Shown here piece after piece: positions 38,401 to 50,937 of a stretch of DNA of 64,000 nucleotides. Each line of letters opens with the position of its first letter. Position 1 is the first letter of the stretch. The translations under genes were made by a program, and so were the position numbers. Under the pieces are notes generated by a model that saw nothing but the letters and a program-made list of their open reading frames with translations, did no database searches and was not told where the DNA came from. The DNA comes from Ectocarpus siliculosus (Eukaryota > Sar > Phaeophyceae > Ectocarpales > Ectocarpaceae): contig FN649742.1 in NCBI GenBank assembly GCA_000310025.1, forward strand, positions 652,241-716,240. The letters are read 5' to 3'.

Positions 38401-41400
38401 GACCATCTTCGTACCGCCCGGCGAAGACGGTAAGGCCCCCATTTGTACATTACGATCGTGAATCACATTCACACAGGAATGGGATATCTCCAAACCTTGA
38501 ATCGCTCGATTTGTCCTTGCTCCTCTTGGCAGAATGCGGCAATCATGCTCCATCCGTGTTTAGCGCCGAAAAGGGCTCTCAGCCCTTGCTTCTGAAGCAG
38601 GGCTTTGGCATCTTGAGCCCTTGGGCGGTAGCAGGCTATACCTCGCTTTCCGGGACTCGTACCTCGCATTCCCCGTCGCAGTCGATTCCCTACACATTTG
38701 AGGCGCGCGTCCCAGGTGCTTGTCCGACGGTACGTAGTAGCCGAGACGGATACGTAGAGAGCGATATGTACCATATCTGATACCTACTGCGAAGTACATG
38801 TTTATTATGTAGGGTCAGGGTTTCAGGGTTTTGCTCGCTCTGTCTCTGCCTCCACTCACTGTCTCTGAGACTTGACTTGGCCTTGTGTACTGTCGTGACT
38901 TCTTCCCTACTTCTCGTGCCTCTCTCTCGCTTGTTACGTTCATCTGTAATGGTTCTCGATACCCCACAGTGGCCCTCGCCGAGCAGGAGCTGAGTGCCAT
39001 CGGAAAGCGAAGACGTTTGCAGGAAAAACTGGACATGGCCACATCCAAGCCAAAGTCATCCTTCCGCCGAAATAAGCCTGCCCGCGGGTCCCCGGCGGCG
39101 CTCGACGCGTCCGCGAAGCCGCAGCGCACTTCCCTCGATAACGTGGGGGAGCGCGAAGTCAAGGTACAGTACAAGTCTAAACGCCACGTATGGCCTACGA
39201 TGAATTATACGAGGATCGTTTTTTGAGAACGAGGATACGTAATTAGTGAGTACGCGCTCTTTACCGGCGGTCCCGTTGTGAGAGTCCATTTCAAAAACTT
39301 GGGCTTCTCTTTCATGGCCGAGCGTTCTACACTGTACACGATGCTGGAGGCTGTTTGCTCTTCTTCGAAAGTAAAGGATAGAGCAGAGAAACGCTTCGTG
39401 CAATTCCCCGCGACATAGATGAGGCGTGGCGGGCAGGCAAGCCCCTCGTCCCGCAGAGCAACAGACGCTTGCACCTTCTCTCCCATCACCGCCAGGTTCT
39501 CTCGTTGGTCGCCGGTTCCGCGGACAACCGCAGCGGTCAAGCCAACGAAGAGCCTGCCGCACCTGGCACCGAGGACAAGGCTCGTAGTGTACAGCGCAGC
39601 ATCCCGGTAGTGGACACGCACACGCCGGGAACGGTAGAGATGAGCATGCGTGCGGCCGGGGTGACGATGGTGACCTATCTTGTCTCCAGCGCGTCGTTGG
39701 CGCGAGAAGAAGGCGGACGGGGATCGTCGCAACAAGGTGTTGTTGTGACGCTGACTGAAGCCTCTGCCCGGCAAATCGAGGCTTGCGCCAAGATGGACAT
39801 TGTCCGCGGCACGGTGAGGAGGAATGGAATCGCTGTTGTTGATAGTTTGCGTATTGCGTTGGTGGAGATTGAGACCGGTGTGTACTGCATCGTACCGTTG
39901 CTCGCGCGAGAAGCAGCCTGGAAGATGAACCGTGTCGTGCACACCATGCTAGCATTCATCTGATTGGTGTGTGATTAGCTGTTGCTGTACACCATAGATA
40001 CAACGCATTGGAGCGCCTGCCGTTAAACACTCGTTGATTTCAACGCTGACGATCACTCTACGCACGAACTCGGAGCCTTGCCTCACGGTGTCAATCGCAC
40101 CACTGGCCAAAAGTCGGGCCTGAACATTCCATAGGCAGGCCTAATTCTTTGTTGTTCGTGAACGCACAATGCCTGGCTTCGTTCGACTGCTGCAGTTTGC
40201 GGTCGCCTTGGAGGCCGCCACAATACAGCTTTTGGACAAGAGCCTTTTGCGAGCAGCACCAACAAAGACAGGAAGCCCTTTGCCCGCGGAACCGGAGGAC
40301 GAGGAGGCGAACGCCCCCCACCCACAGCTGATGATGGTGGGACCTGTGGGCGTTGCTATAGCTTCCACGCGGTACGTTCGAGTGTACGAGCACGCACCAC
40401 CTTGGTCGAACGGCGATGATCCAGGGATGGGTGCGCCGCCCGAGGCCCACACGGCACCAAAGCCGCCAGCGCCAGGCAGTCAGGTTCGTCGGCTGATGCG
40501 TTTAGGCTTGTTGCTGATCGTGTGCACAGAGATGGGGTTTCTCGTTGAGATTGGTCGAATCGTGTTTACGACAAACAACTGTGTGTGGTGTTCTCACGTT
40601 GTTTTGTTTTAAAGGAGGCCTTCAAAGAGCGGAAAAAATGCATGTGGATACCTGTTCTGCACAGAAGTCCGGCATTCCACGCCGTTTATTGCTGGGAAGG
40701 TGGTGGCAGAACGCCCAGCCGCCGGAGGATTCTTCTTGTGCGAGAGGGTACTCTTGAATGATGACGCCATTTTCAATCTGACCGCTGCCGGCATGGCGAT
40801 TCCCGGTTGGCCAAGGCACAAACGGGCACCGTTTACCCAAGTTGGAACGGGGTGTGTCCTATGTTGTCTGCTTGCCGTCTGAGCTTTAACCCTCTCTGTG
40901 GTCTGACGCCATGTGCACTTGTGATGTTCTTGCGACAGTTGTCGAGCTACCAAAGAGGCCGAATGGACAACAACGCTTCAGTCGATGGGCGCGATCCACA
41001 ATTTCGGGATGTATTGGGGACGTGGCCGATGTGGGACTGGAGGGGTCGTTTCACAATCGGGGCGTACACGGTAGAGCTCGGCAAGCATCGTGATCCCTCT
41101 GGTATGGAAGAGGTACGTCCAGAGATTTTTGCCATCGGATGTCTGCATATCCCGGCGGATAAAATCCACTTCAGTTTTGATGGAGTTCAGCCACCGTACA
41201 GCAGTGACGCACGACGTTGTGCTGTCAGTAGTGTGGATCGGACGTGCCCGTGATTTCATTTTCAGGGAAAGCGTTCTCCCCCGCGCCTAACCGAAACTCC
41301 CCGATTGTCGTTTTCATTTTTTGCACGTTTCTCTCTCCTGACGCTCTTGGTATAGGTGTGGAGACATTTGCGTTTTTCCATGCCCAAGTCGGCGCTAGAA

Positions 41401-42399
41401 GACACGCAAGTCCTGCACGGTGGCACCATCGATCCTTTTGGAGGTGCACAGAGCTCGACGTGGCTGCTGAGGGCTGGTGCGAGAGGTCTTGGCGTGGAAG
41501 TGCAGGTTAGAACGGGCTCCACAGGCATTGTTGTCCATCTCATCTACAGCCTACGATGTGATCCTGAGCAATATATTGTCTGCGCACGAACAGGGCTAAT
41601 CTAAAGTACCTTGTTGCAGTGGTCGAGGGTTGCTTTCAAACGCCCACTTCGTGCTAGCGGGTACGGGTCATGGTCGGAAAGGGTGTACCACCGTGCGTGT
41701 CGTGCCCCTTTTGGACCCTGGGGTGTTCGCTGCTGCTGTCAGCTGCAGCTTTTGTTTCGTAACACAATCCCTTACCCTAGCTCTAACCCGTTCTTTCCTC
41801 GTCGTCCTGTTTCATCTCAAACTCAGATGCCCAAGCACGAGCGAAGCGATGTTCCCCACGACGCATCGCCCAAACAGTACGTGTACGTGAGCTCAAGCGA
41901 AAGCGAGACGTGCAGCCCACCGCTTTCGCCATCGTCCCTGTCTCCACCGTCACCAGCAGCCAACGGCGTGGGAGAAGGCGGGGCATCTTCTAATGCCCCG
42001 CCGCATTTGAGCCGGGAAGCAAGCGTCTATTTCCCGTCAGCCCAAGAACACAACTCTGCCGAATGCGTTGGGGGTGGCGTCGAAGAAGCCGACAACCCTC
42101 CCATAGTGACTAGCCCATCGGTTGGGGAAAGCACAGTGAGGAACGAGGGCATTGAAGGCGACAGCGCCGCACTAGCTGGCGAGCCTGACCCACAAACGAC
42201 GCCGAGCAACGAGGAGCTTGTGCGGCGGGTGCATGAGCTGGAAGCAGAGCTCAAGTCTCTGAGAATGTCGGCGGCAGCGGCGGCGGAGGCGGCGGCGAAG
42301 ACTGTGGCAGCGGCAACGGCAGCGGCGGTAACGGCTGCTACGATGGGCTACTCAACTCAAGATGTTGAGGCAGGGAGTACTCATGCCCCAGAGACTTGA
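29453..42399 (+). CDS. Chorein/VPS13-type protein, probable bridge-like lipid transfer protein, more than 20 exons
   Basis: VPS13-type proteins form long grooves that move lipids between membranes at contact sites. Exon 1 (29453-29581) starts MTSFIERKVNEICGRWL and, with exon 2 (29929-30096), matches the chorein N-terminus, including VGKLSIDIPLAW. Exon 3 has KLEVTVKNAHVRVEE and PAVAFGVCLRGISL, the usual second block, and exon 6 has YRALWRLAVGVVLR. Phase-consistent exons: 30370-30763, 31065-31287, 31556-31742, 32000-32197, 32646-32723, 33816-34091, 35155-35196, 35570-36010, 36927-37241, 37593-37643, 37912-38080, 38177-38244, 38330-38429, 38533-38729, 38987-39163, 40939-41112, 41356-41505, 41620-41682, 41827-42399. 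Others near 33114, 33660, 34220, 39400, 40190 and 40620 are tentative. I estimate 1,700-1,900 residues, shorter than VPS13. The last exon has a coiled coil and an Ala-rich tail. The N gap at 34819 falls inside the gene. Confidence 0.7.
34251..35490. other. False duplication across an assembly gap (unmerged contig ends)
   Basis: 34251-34818 and 34919-about 35490 are the same genomic segment written twice, on either side of the N block. The left copy is clean to about 34440 and then becomes degraded, with swollen homopolymers and lost GC detail. The right copy is degraded to about 35110 and clean afterwards. A poly(C) run (34440-34453, 35111-35124) sits where quality changes. Only one copy should exist, and the exon near 34220-34382 should be followed directly by the exon at 35155. 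Confidence 0.88.
34819..34918. other. Assembly gap (100 N)
   Basis: A run of exactly 100 N inside an intron of the chorein-type gene. The flanking sequences overlap each other, so the gap is probably not a real absence of sequence. Confidence 0.99.
37104..37235 (+). repeat. Ser/Pro-rich internal peptide repeat of the chorein-type gene
   Basis: Within one exon the motif SVRDFSASPMQSPSVHRSE is followed by the related SVRGLSASPNPMESPGVDRS and a shorter SP remnant. It is a low-complexity, probably disordered and phosphorylatable linker. Confidence 0.7.
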
Positions 42400-43430
42400 T
42401 GAGGTTGGGCACTGTTGCTGCGGCATCGATCCTGTAATTTCCACGTTTGATGGGTTTGTTTGGTAGATTTAGGTTCGTTTCGTTTTGTATGTATTATCAA
42501 GGCAATGGTGCATGGCTCACAAGAAGGCGATCGTGTGTTTTTGTTCAGAGAGGAGGGACGAGAGGTGAACCACGTGCCGCGGTGTCGCCCTCTTTTGCCT
42601 TGCGCGGAGACCCGTTTCATTTCTGTTTGTGTAGGATGGGCGCAGAATGCCGGGTGGCGCAGAATGCCGGGTACACAATTTTGTAGTTTATCCGGCGTTG
42701 ACATGTTCGGCAGAAGGTACTCCGGAAACCTGTGGTATGCATAGCTTGTGGACGTCTCTCTGTGACAAAACAAGGGTAGATACAGGTGCCTAGAGCCGTG
42801 CTTGGAAATAGCTGTGCGTTCCTACCCCATTTGAAGTGATCGTGGCACACGTTCACCCAGGGCTGGCGCGTATGTTCCTAACCCATTTCATGTTTACGAC
42901 ATAGATTGCTTTTTGTGTTGCCGAAGAATTCTACAGGATTTTGTTGAGAAGGAGCTTGCGGAGAATCCCGCGCAAGGGAGGTTGCACAGACGGCGTTGGC
43001 GGTGCTGCAAAGGCACTTGCGCCATGAACGTGTTACAATGTGGAGGTTACTGTGCGTTGATCGGCTGGGTTGTACAAGGCTGGGCGGGGATCACGTACTG
43101 GTTTTGCTGTTTGCGATGTGTTTGTAGATGGTTGCCTGTGGGCCAGCTTTGAGAACGCGTTGGCCTAGAGCGCAACCTAAGTCTCCGGGAGGAATACGGT
43201 ATGCATATATATGTACGGAGCCCGGTGATCTGGTCAAACTTCCACGAGAGAATAGTTGCGCTTTGAGGCGTATTAGACCCAGCGTAGTACTTTGAAGGCT
43301 TGCACTTTCATGTGGCAAGTCTGTCGTGCCTGGTCAGCCGTGTTCGGTGATGATGATATAGGTTGGATTGAGTGCTATGTCAGGGAATGTAGCTTTTCCC
43401 CTTATCCGGTGATGTTCGATCTCTTTCCAG

Positions 43431-43434
<4 letters not shown>

Positions 43435-43496
<62 letters not shown>
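43435..43496. repeat. (GA)n microsatellite
   Basis: About 31 uninterrupted GA units. Confidence 0.97.
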
Positions 43497-43500
<4 letters not shown>

Positions 43501-44423
43501 ATGATACAATTTTGAGTGCATTAAGGCTTGGGAGCTACTACTGCACTTGCTATGGGACTCAAGGCTTTGACTTGCCTGGGGACCAACGACCGCAACCAGC
43601 TTGATGTCGCGGTGCATCCACCTTTCTTTCACACTGTTGGTCGCAAAATGGCCTAACACAGTTTCAAACCTTCAAGCACTCGATGGGAAGTTTTCACACG
43701 AAACCCCAAACCAGGAAGCGAAGGATGCCGCATATGAACCACAACGCTAGCCAACATGTTTAGATGTGTTTTCGAGGATACATCAATAAATATTTCATCA
43801 CAGGAGGGGCCCCGTTTTTCTGCACAGCAGCACACCGAGACACAAAACAAGTTCGACCTTATCCGAAGACAAGAGTCCAAATACATTGGCGATGAATTCA
43901 TTTTGTAAATCGGACCTAACTGTTTTCCTAGTGACAGCGATCGTCGAGCAGCCATACAGGGATATTCCACATGTATGCAACAGGCAGTCTCAACAAGCGA
44001 GTTGGTTATCATCTTGTGTATCAGACTGTGTGTCGCGGAAGCGATAGAGGATGGCCGGAAGATGGAATGATGGGGTGTGTGCTGTGTGGGAAGGGGGCAC
44101 TGTTGCATGTACATATGCTACTGTGGACTTGTTTATGTACAAGCTGATACAACGTCAAGAGTATTCTTTAGCCACATACGTTACCTCGCCGAATGTATGT
44201 GTAGAAACTTACCCGAGGATTAGTGCCCAAGCGACAACCCGAGCTTGTGACGACTGCCGCTGCATCTTGTTGCTGTTGTTGTCATCGTCTTTGTGGCAAC
44301 AAAACCAGCGCAGATATCTATGCAACACCTCTTCTTCCCTATAGCCTTTGCAGTCAGAGACAAAGACCAATTTTCTACTTCAAGATACCGCAGGAAGCAT
44401 GTTTCAAATTTCGTCTACCGAAA

Positions 44424-44698
44424 GAGCTGGAGAGATGGCATCGATCGGGGAGATGGCACGGGCACGCGTGCGTACAACGCCGCCGTAGTACCAGTAGCGC
44501 CGCTGAGTGGATTCAATTGGAAGTCGTACCCATGGGAGATCGCACCGGGGTGCCATGAAAAACCAAAACGAAACGATTTAATTGTATTTCCGTACGGGGG
44601 TCGCCGGTCGGAGAGATCGCACCGGGGTGCGAACCCCCCCCCGAAGAAAACACTAAACAAAAAAAATCGGTCTCACCCGGTGCCATCTCTCCGCCTCT
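44424..44698. repeat. Small inverted-repeat segment, MITE-like
   Basis: GGAGAGATGGCA near 44430 is mirrored by TGCCATCTCTCC near 44680. Between them the word GAGATCGCACCGGGGTGC occurs twice (about 44537 and 44612). No target duplication could be recognised, so the nature of the segment is open. Confidence 0.4.
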
Positions 44699-45537
44699 TA
44701 CGGTAGGCGCCAAAAGCTACTGGGGTACCGCGAAGTTTCATCGCACTCGGCGTATCGAAGGAATACAAGGGGAGGAGGGGCGCCACTGCCCCCCTCTGTG
44801 CCCTTTAGCAAGGCGCTTGAGCTGGAAGCTATGTAACTGATAGACATTCTCATCCCGAAAAATATCTCAACTGCTCTCGCATCATGGATACATGGCGCGG
44901 CTGGCCGATGTCAAGATGGAGACACCAATGTTCGGTCTTCAAAACACTCGTTGGCGAAGGCGGCTCTTACAGACCCACGCACGTGCAGTGCTCTACTAAC
45001 CAGTTTCTGCCTCCGAGCCTTGGACCGGAGAAGTTCGCCCTGCTCCGAGCCGCGGTGCACCGTGTAGGGGGCGGGGGGCGGGGGGCGGTAGGGCAGTCCT
45101 ATGTATATTGATGTTTGTCAACGCATGGAACCGCCGTAGAGAGGGGGCCTCCTTCACCCAGCTGCAAAACAAGCCCATCGATCCCACCAAAATGTCTCTC
45201 CGCGGTTATTTCGTTTGTTTCGCGACAAGAAAGCTTCAGAAAGGATCGAGCGAATCGTTTTAACGAAGAAATGCCATACATGTACTCGACACCGGTGCAT
45301 CGGTGCATATGCTGTTGCTCGAAGATCTCCTCTTTCTGCGGGTAGAAAATATGTCCCTTTTAGTTTTCGCCGTTGTGACCTCGGCTGGTGCGTCAAGCTT
45401 ACACCGAAAGGTGAAGGCTGCATCCAGAATAGATGGGACGGAAATACTCACACGCAATCTCTAGCAGATGTTGCTTAAAACAGAATCTGGAATGAACGTT
45501 GATGTTGCTTCATGCCGAAAGCGTAGGAAAACATAGA

Positions 45538-47314
45538 CTAGCCAACCTTGGTCTGTAGGCGTTCGATCGCCAGCGGCATTCGCTGGATGGGATTTCCTTG
45601 GAGACCGACGTGTTCCAGGTCCTGCAGTAAGCTTGCCTGAGCACGAGGATGAAGATGTGCATTGATGACTTAAACAGCAGAAATGCTTCACGTTGAACAA
45701 TCCTCAGACATCAAGTTCTTCTGTTCAGGATCGACGTCGATGACACGGAAAATTGTGGCGATTAAATCGGAGTGATCACACCTTTAGCATGATAACCAAA
45801 GGTGTAGACGTCTATTCTCTGCGTAAACGGTACGTTATGTCATGGTATCGGAAGTAAGGACTTCTTGTCATGAAGGACCTACACCACTAGTTTCGTAGAA
45901 GAATGGAGAACAACCTGATACGAATGTATCGGCAAGCTAGCGAACTAGCTCGCAGGACTCCTGGAATTACAGTCTCATGGACCAGCAGAATTTGCCTTGC
46001 CGAACAATCTCACTCCCGCAACCCACCCAAAGATAGACTGAATCTACAGCAGGAATACCACGTCTGCCATTCTTATCTTTGCGCCGTCACCGGCAGTAAT
46101 TTCGATTATTTAGCGGCAGGCGCGTTGAGATCTCTGCTGAAACAGTACCAACGACGAGCTGGCGGTGATATAACATATAACATAGAGCGGCATTTCAAGA
46201 ACCTCTAATGTGTGGCCACCTACGTACCTCGTCTGGAATTTCTTCGAGACGGTTATTCGCCAGATCCAAACGCCGAAGTTTCTTCAACCCCCCGATTTCT
46301 TTTGGGAGACTTTCCTGCAGATCGTTCAACATGTGCGAAGAATCTCGATACGTCGTCGAAACGATCGCTTCAGGTGACATGACCCCGGAATTCATTCGTG
46401 TTTTCGATGACACATACCAGAAGACATTGTAGAAGTGGGTGAAAGACATAATACATATATATAAGTGGGTGAATGAACAGCATAATTTCTTCCTACTACG
46501 TAGCAATACTACCCTACTTCAATCCGTCCTGAGCTCACATTTTGATGCAACGTGCTGGAGGTTTTCACGCAAATCGACAGGACGTGGGATAACATTGATG
46601 CTCCAAGTCGCTCAACAGTAGGGCCGAATCTAGCGCATTGTCTTTATACCGCATGCATGACATTCACCAGCATATTCTGCGCGAGATCCAGCGTTTCGAG
46701 GACCTGTAGGAGACACAGACCGTTCGGAATGTCTCGCAAACAGTTTCCCTGAAGGTTGAGTTTTCGGAGTCCGGTCGCCAATCCGATTGTTTCTGGAAGA
46801 TAAGAGATACGGTTCTGTGGATGTCCAGGTTGAAGCAGAAGACAACAGCGACAGGCATTCGGTTGCAATTGTGTCGGTCTCTTATACATGTAGGTTGCGT
46901 CTATTCTGCGTATGATATACGCTGCCGACCGTGGCGCGACGCTGGGCAATTTGTAATGGTCACAGACGCCATGGCCCACCTAATATTTTCTGCAAGAGAA
47001 GGTATATGGGTTTCTCTCACCTTGCTGGCGTCGACTTCCTCCAACTGAGTCACGCACAGAAACAACTCGCTCGGCAACATCTGCAATGCGTTGTGCTTCA
47101 AATCCAGAACGGTGATGTGAGTCACTCGATTGCTGGCAGTGAGGTCCCCAGGCAATGCATCGATTCCTATTCTTGCCAAGGAGAGTCTGGAACTCTCTGC
47201 AGCGAGAGCGTCTGCCACCCGATTGGATGCCACCTTTCTCGCGGCAAAGAGGGGAGCCGGCATCAAAAAGCGTATTCTGCAGCAGTAGTTCTGCATGAAG
47301 CACTTCATGACCAT
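45538..47314 (-). CDS. Leucine-rich repeat protein (LRRC40-like C-terminal region), at least 4 exons
   Basis: Exons in coding order: 47314 or 47263 to 47021, 46814-46668, 46314-46228, 45621-45538 (stop TAG). All are joined in phase 0. The repeats read VTHITVLDLKHNALQMLP, DASKNRISYLPETIG, LRKLNLQGNCLRDIPNG, LETLDLAQN, LRRLDLANNRLEEIPDE and VGLQGNPIQRMP. These are short-type (SDS22/LRRC40-like) leucine-rich repeats that form a protein-binding solenoid. From the ATG at 47263 (MPAPLFAARKVASNRVAD) the product has 186 residues, short for the family. Either this is a compact protein or the gene extends upstream: a weak LRR-like stretch (SSLPVLEILD) lies on the same strand near 48340. The partner and pathway cannot be told from sequence. 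Confidence 0.82.
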
Positions 47315-50300
47315 ATCTACAGGACATACTACTATGTGTACACCGGCGATACACCCTCGGGCAAAGAGTAGAGTCGAACCTCCGACAAGGACAACAAAAT
47401 TAAGCAGTATAATGACACTGCCCCGGTTAAGGACAATGCTGTTTTACAGCCATCGCGCCCCGCAGAATTACAATATAAGAGGTGATTATACTCAACGGAC
47501 CCCTCCGGATCATGCCATGCACAGATAGACGTATCTCGAACAATAGTAGCCAGCAGACAGGTTTGCTGCGGCACCTGCTAGACAGCCACCGACGACCGTA
47601 GCGTGTTGGGTGAAGGGTAGCTATTGAACTGGAGGTTGTAGAGAACTGCATGGCGTACTGGCCAAGTTGACGTTGTTGGTGATACCTCGAGTTACGACGA
47701 AGATGGCGGGGGTAGGCCAGGGTCGTGCACTAATGTACATCTTCGATAATAGAGGTCGAGGTTCTCGCTGACCTAGAGGAGGTTTGTTCCTACTTATGCG
47801 AATGGAAAGGATGGAAAGTACAGCGAAACCCAGCACCTTTTTTCAAGAGTTGTGCCAAGCGGAGAGCAAAGGGGGGGGGGACCGGCAGGCAATTTTTCGC
47901 CTAAGTCGTGCTTCAAGTAGTTTTTTTTCTTATTTAACCAATCGTCATGTTTTGGGTAGCTTATGTCTGGACTGCGCCTCGACATAAGAGACTAGCGAAC
48001 AGGAATAGTTTTAGTGTGCGGTCGATAAGGGTTCTGCAACAGTAGCATGTAGGTTCGAGTGCTCCAACATATAGGAACATCTTGATTGTAGTATTGCAAG
48101 GATTAAATATCGAAAAATTGTTTCCCTCCTATTTTGCAACCTTCTCTTTCGTGTTACGAATAACCGGGCCCGAGGTGCATCTTTTGGCGCGTTAAACGCT
48201 TCTGTTGACCCCGGAGATGGTGAGTTGTGCCCCCCTGAATCTTAAGGGGCACTTCCCCGCCTAAAGGTCACCTTTTTAGACGACAAAACATGTGTGTCCT
48301 TAACCGAGGTTCGACTGTATCTGAAGCAGTGTACGTCAGCGCATCATCCAAGATCTCCAACACAGGGAGACTGGAGAATGTCTTGCCGGAAAGAAGCACG
48401 AGACATGTCACTCCCGGACATCAAGCTGCTACGGAGTACTAGCATCACAACCGCCAATACGCGGATGGCTTAGAGTTGTTAGGTGATTCAGTAGACATAA
48501 CTCATCATATGTTTTTGCCAGGGTTGCAGCAAATGTTCCTCTCTCGGTGCACCACAGGCCAGCATTTCGAAGTTCGTTCTTTGCTCGGCCCGCGCACTGC
48601 AGACGAACATATTTCGATTCTGCCCTTTGTTGCCTCTCCCCAGTGCTCCCCCTGCTTTTTCTTGCTATCGCAATCTCTTTTTTTGTTTGCGCGAATCGAT
48701 CCAGCTGTACAGCACAGTCGTCCCCGTGGCGCAACAGGAAGCATTTCTCTCGCTCTGTCGTAGTCAAACGTAGAACCATTTCTTCGCCGCGCACAAGCGA
48801 AATTCACAGTCTGTCGCTCGCTGAGAACCATTCTCGGCAAATTTCCGTGCAGTCACCAGCGCGCGCAAAGGATTTCCGCAAAAGGAGATTCATCTTTGCT
48901 CTCGGAATACAAACTTCGTCACCCCATTCCGTGTGATGCGCCATCCTTTTCTCCCTGGCTCTCTTTCTTAGTCCAACAGTATCTCTCTCTTTCTCTCTCT
49001 TAGTCCAACGGTAGTGCAGTCACTCGGTGACATCGTAGAAATAGTCCGCAGTCATCCGCGCACGCAAGGTACGTCTCCATGGAGTTCATGTGCACGCACA
49101 CGCAACCATTAATTCATGCACGCAGATCGAAGTCTGCAGTCATCCACGAGTGTCGAGATAAAGTTTACATAGGCTTGGTGGATTTGATATGTGCGCACAC
49201 GAGGTAACCAACAGACCGAAGAAAATACTGTGTGTAGAGATGAACCCATTCCTTGCCGCAGACACATACGAAGTCGAATGATGCTAAGTATGCTCCGGCA
49301 GTAGTTTTTGGTCTGTTAGTGACTCTTGCCATGCACGATTTTATACGCCCTCTGATTGGTCGAGCGTTTGTTCTGGCTGTCAATTCTTCTCCAGCGCCGT
49401 CTCCCCATAGACCTCCATCTCTATCCATGGATGAAGCGTTGTGTTATTCCTGTACACAGTTGACGCATCGGCGAAAAGCCGTAGCCACAGCCCTGCCTTT
49501 TCCCCCAGGTACATAGTGGATAGATGGTCTTTCGGTTTCCCTGCGGGTTCAACGCGCTCATGTTGTGTTCTTCTGCATCTTTCTCAGTTCACCCCAGCAA
49601 CGTCGTCTCGTGTGCATCGGTGAAATGCGGCGACGTTGCAATCGTACATGGAATAGATGGCATGGTGTGGGTCAATTCCCAGTGCGGAACCGCGCGGGTC
49701 GGAAAAGGCACGTCACACAAACCACCATCTTCACCATGCCCATGTTCAAAACACACAATCAATAATGTACTTCTGAAAACATCTGGTAGGTACTGGGAAG
49801 CGTCTCTTAGTTTTTTAGGGTAACTGTAGTGGCGGAAGCCGCCGAACCCCTCTATCGTCCAATCAGCTTGTTGGGAACAGCGGTGAATGTATTACGAAGT
49901 GCATACGGTAGTTATTGTGACAATATGCCACATACCTGATTTATATCCGCGAGATTCTCCGCGCTCTCCATCCCTCACACGAATTTGGCATACGCAGCGA
50001 GTATGCACGTGCACAATACTGGACAGCAATAAATCGGCGCAGGGTGTGGGACGAGAAACGCGGCGAGTTGAGTGCGATCTTCGGGAACAGGCACTCTGTA
50101 ATATTTAGAACCAAATACAGGTATGTGTAAAAATGTGTAGAACCAAAGAGAACCAATCATGGAGCTGCGCTTGTGCGGAGGAGATACAGAACGAGACAAC
50201 GAGACCCACCGACAGAGGACCGAGGATCCTGGCATTTTGGCACCTTGGCGCGAGGCCGTGGGCGAGAGGGCGGGAAGTCATCGAACGTGCTCTGAGGGGG

Positions 50301-50891
50301 ATAGGTAAGGCTCTACAGCTTGTACTTCGTTGATAAGTTTGATTGTCTATTTTCGAGCCCCAGTTCACTGGAATCCATGCCACCAGTGCTCTGATTCGAG
50401 GGAACACCATCGTTGGTGTCCGGCGCATTTGACACCGGATAGTGATGTTTAGACTAAGCCATTAGCCTGCAGCAGTACGGTGACTAGATGGAGGAGCGGA
50501 TTTCGAATCACGCTTGCCCCGGCAAATCGTTCCGGAGCTGATACCTGCACGAATGGGGCGAGGATGGCGATATGTATGTGAGGGTGCTGGCGAGTCCACG
50601 TATGTATGCATATGTACAGGTAGCTCGTAGGTTTCGTCTACAATAGTACAGCAGCACCAGCACCTACACGTAGAAGTACGAGAGCTGAGGAGGACTCCAC
50701 GTCACGAAATAGGCGTTCGCCAGCCGTCGTCTCGGCTTTTGGTGCCTGCACCCTACTTTCTCACAACAGGCCATGCGCACCTCCGGAGCGTACGCGCAGC
50801 GCTACATACATACTCGTGACATACGCAGGCTGTCCGGTTAAAAAACGTTGTTGTATTTCGGTTACGTTTATTATTTTCGAAAGCCCGAGGG

Positions 50892-50894
<3 letters not shown>

Positions 50895-50932
<38 letters not shown>
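50895..50932. repeat. (AG)n microsatellite
   Basis: About 19 AG units, the same motif as the GA tract at 43435. Confidence 0.96.

Positions 50933-50937
<5 letters not shown>

Larger units (their letters stand above)
42400..45537. other. Intergenic stretch between chorein-type and LRR genes (convergent)
   Basis: This includes the 3' ends of both neighbours. It holds a GA microsatellite and a small inverted-repeat segment (listed separately). A possible exon with acceptor ttctacag at 42937 (DFVEKELAENPAQGRLH) is open but has no partner, and I do not call it. Confidence 0.5.

Noticed and set aside
39056-39955. Long open frames on the minus strand (up to about 300 codons)
   Set aside because: They lie antisense to exons of the chorein-type gene, have no family resemblance, and follow from high GC at third codon positions on the plus strand.
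42937-43151. Possible extra 3' exon after the chorein-type gene
   Set aside because: Good acceptor but no matching donor upstream after the stop at 42399, and no recognisable protein.
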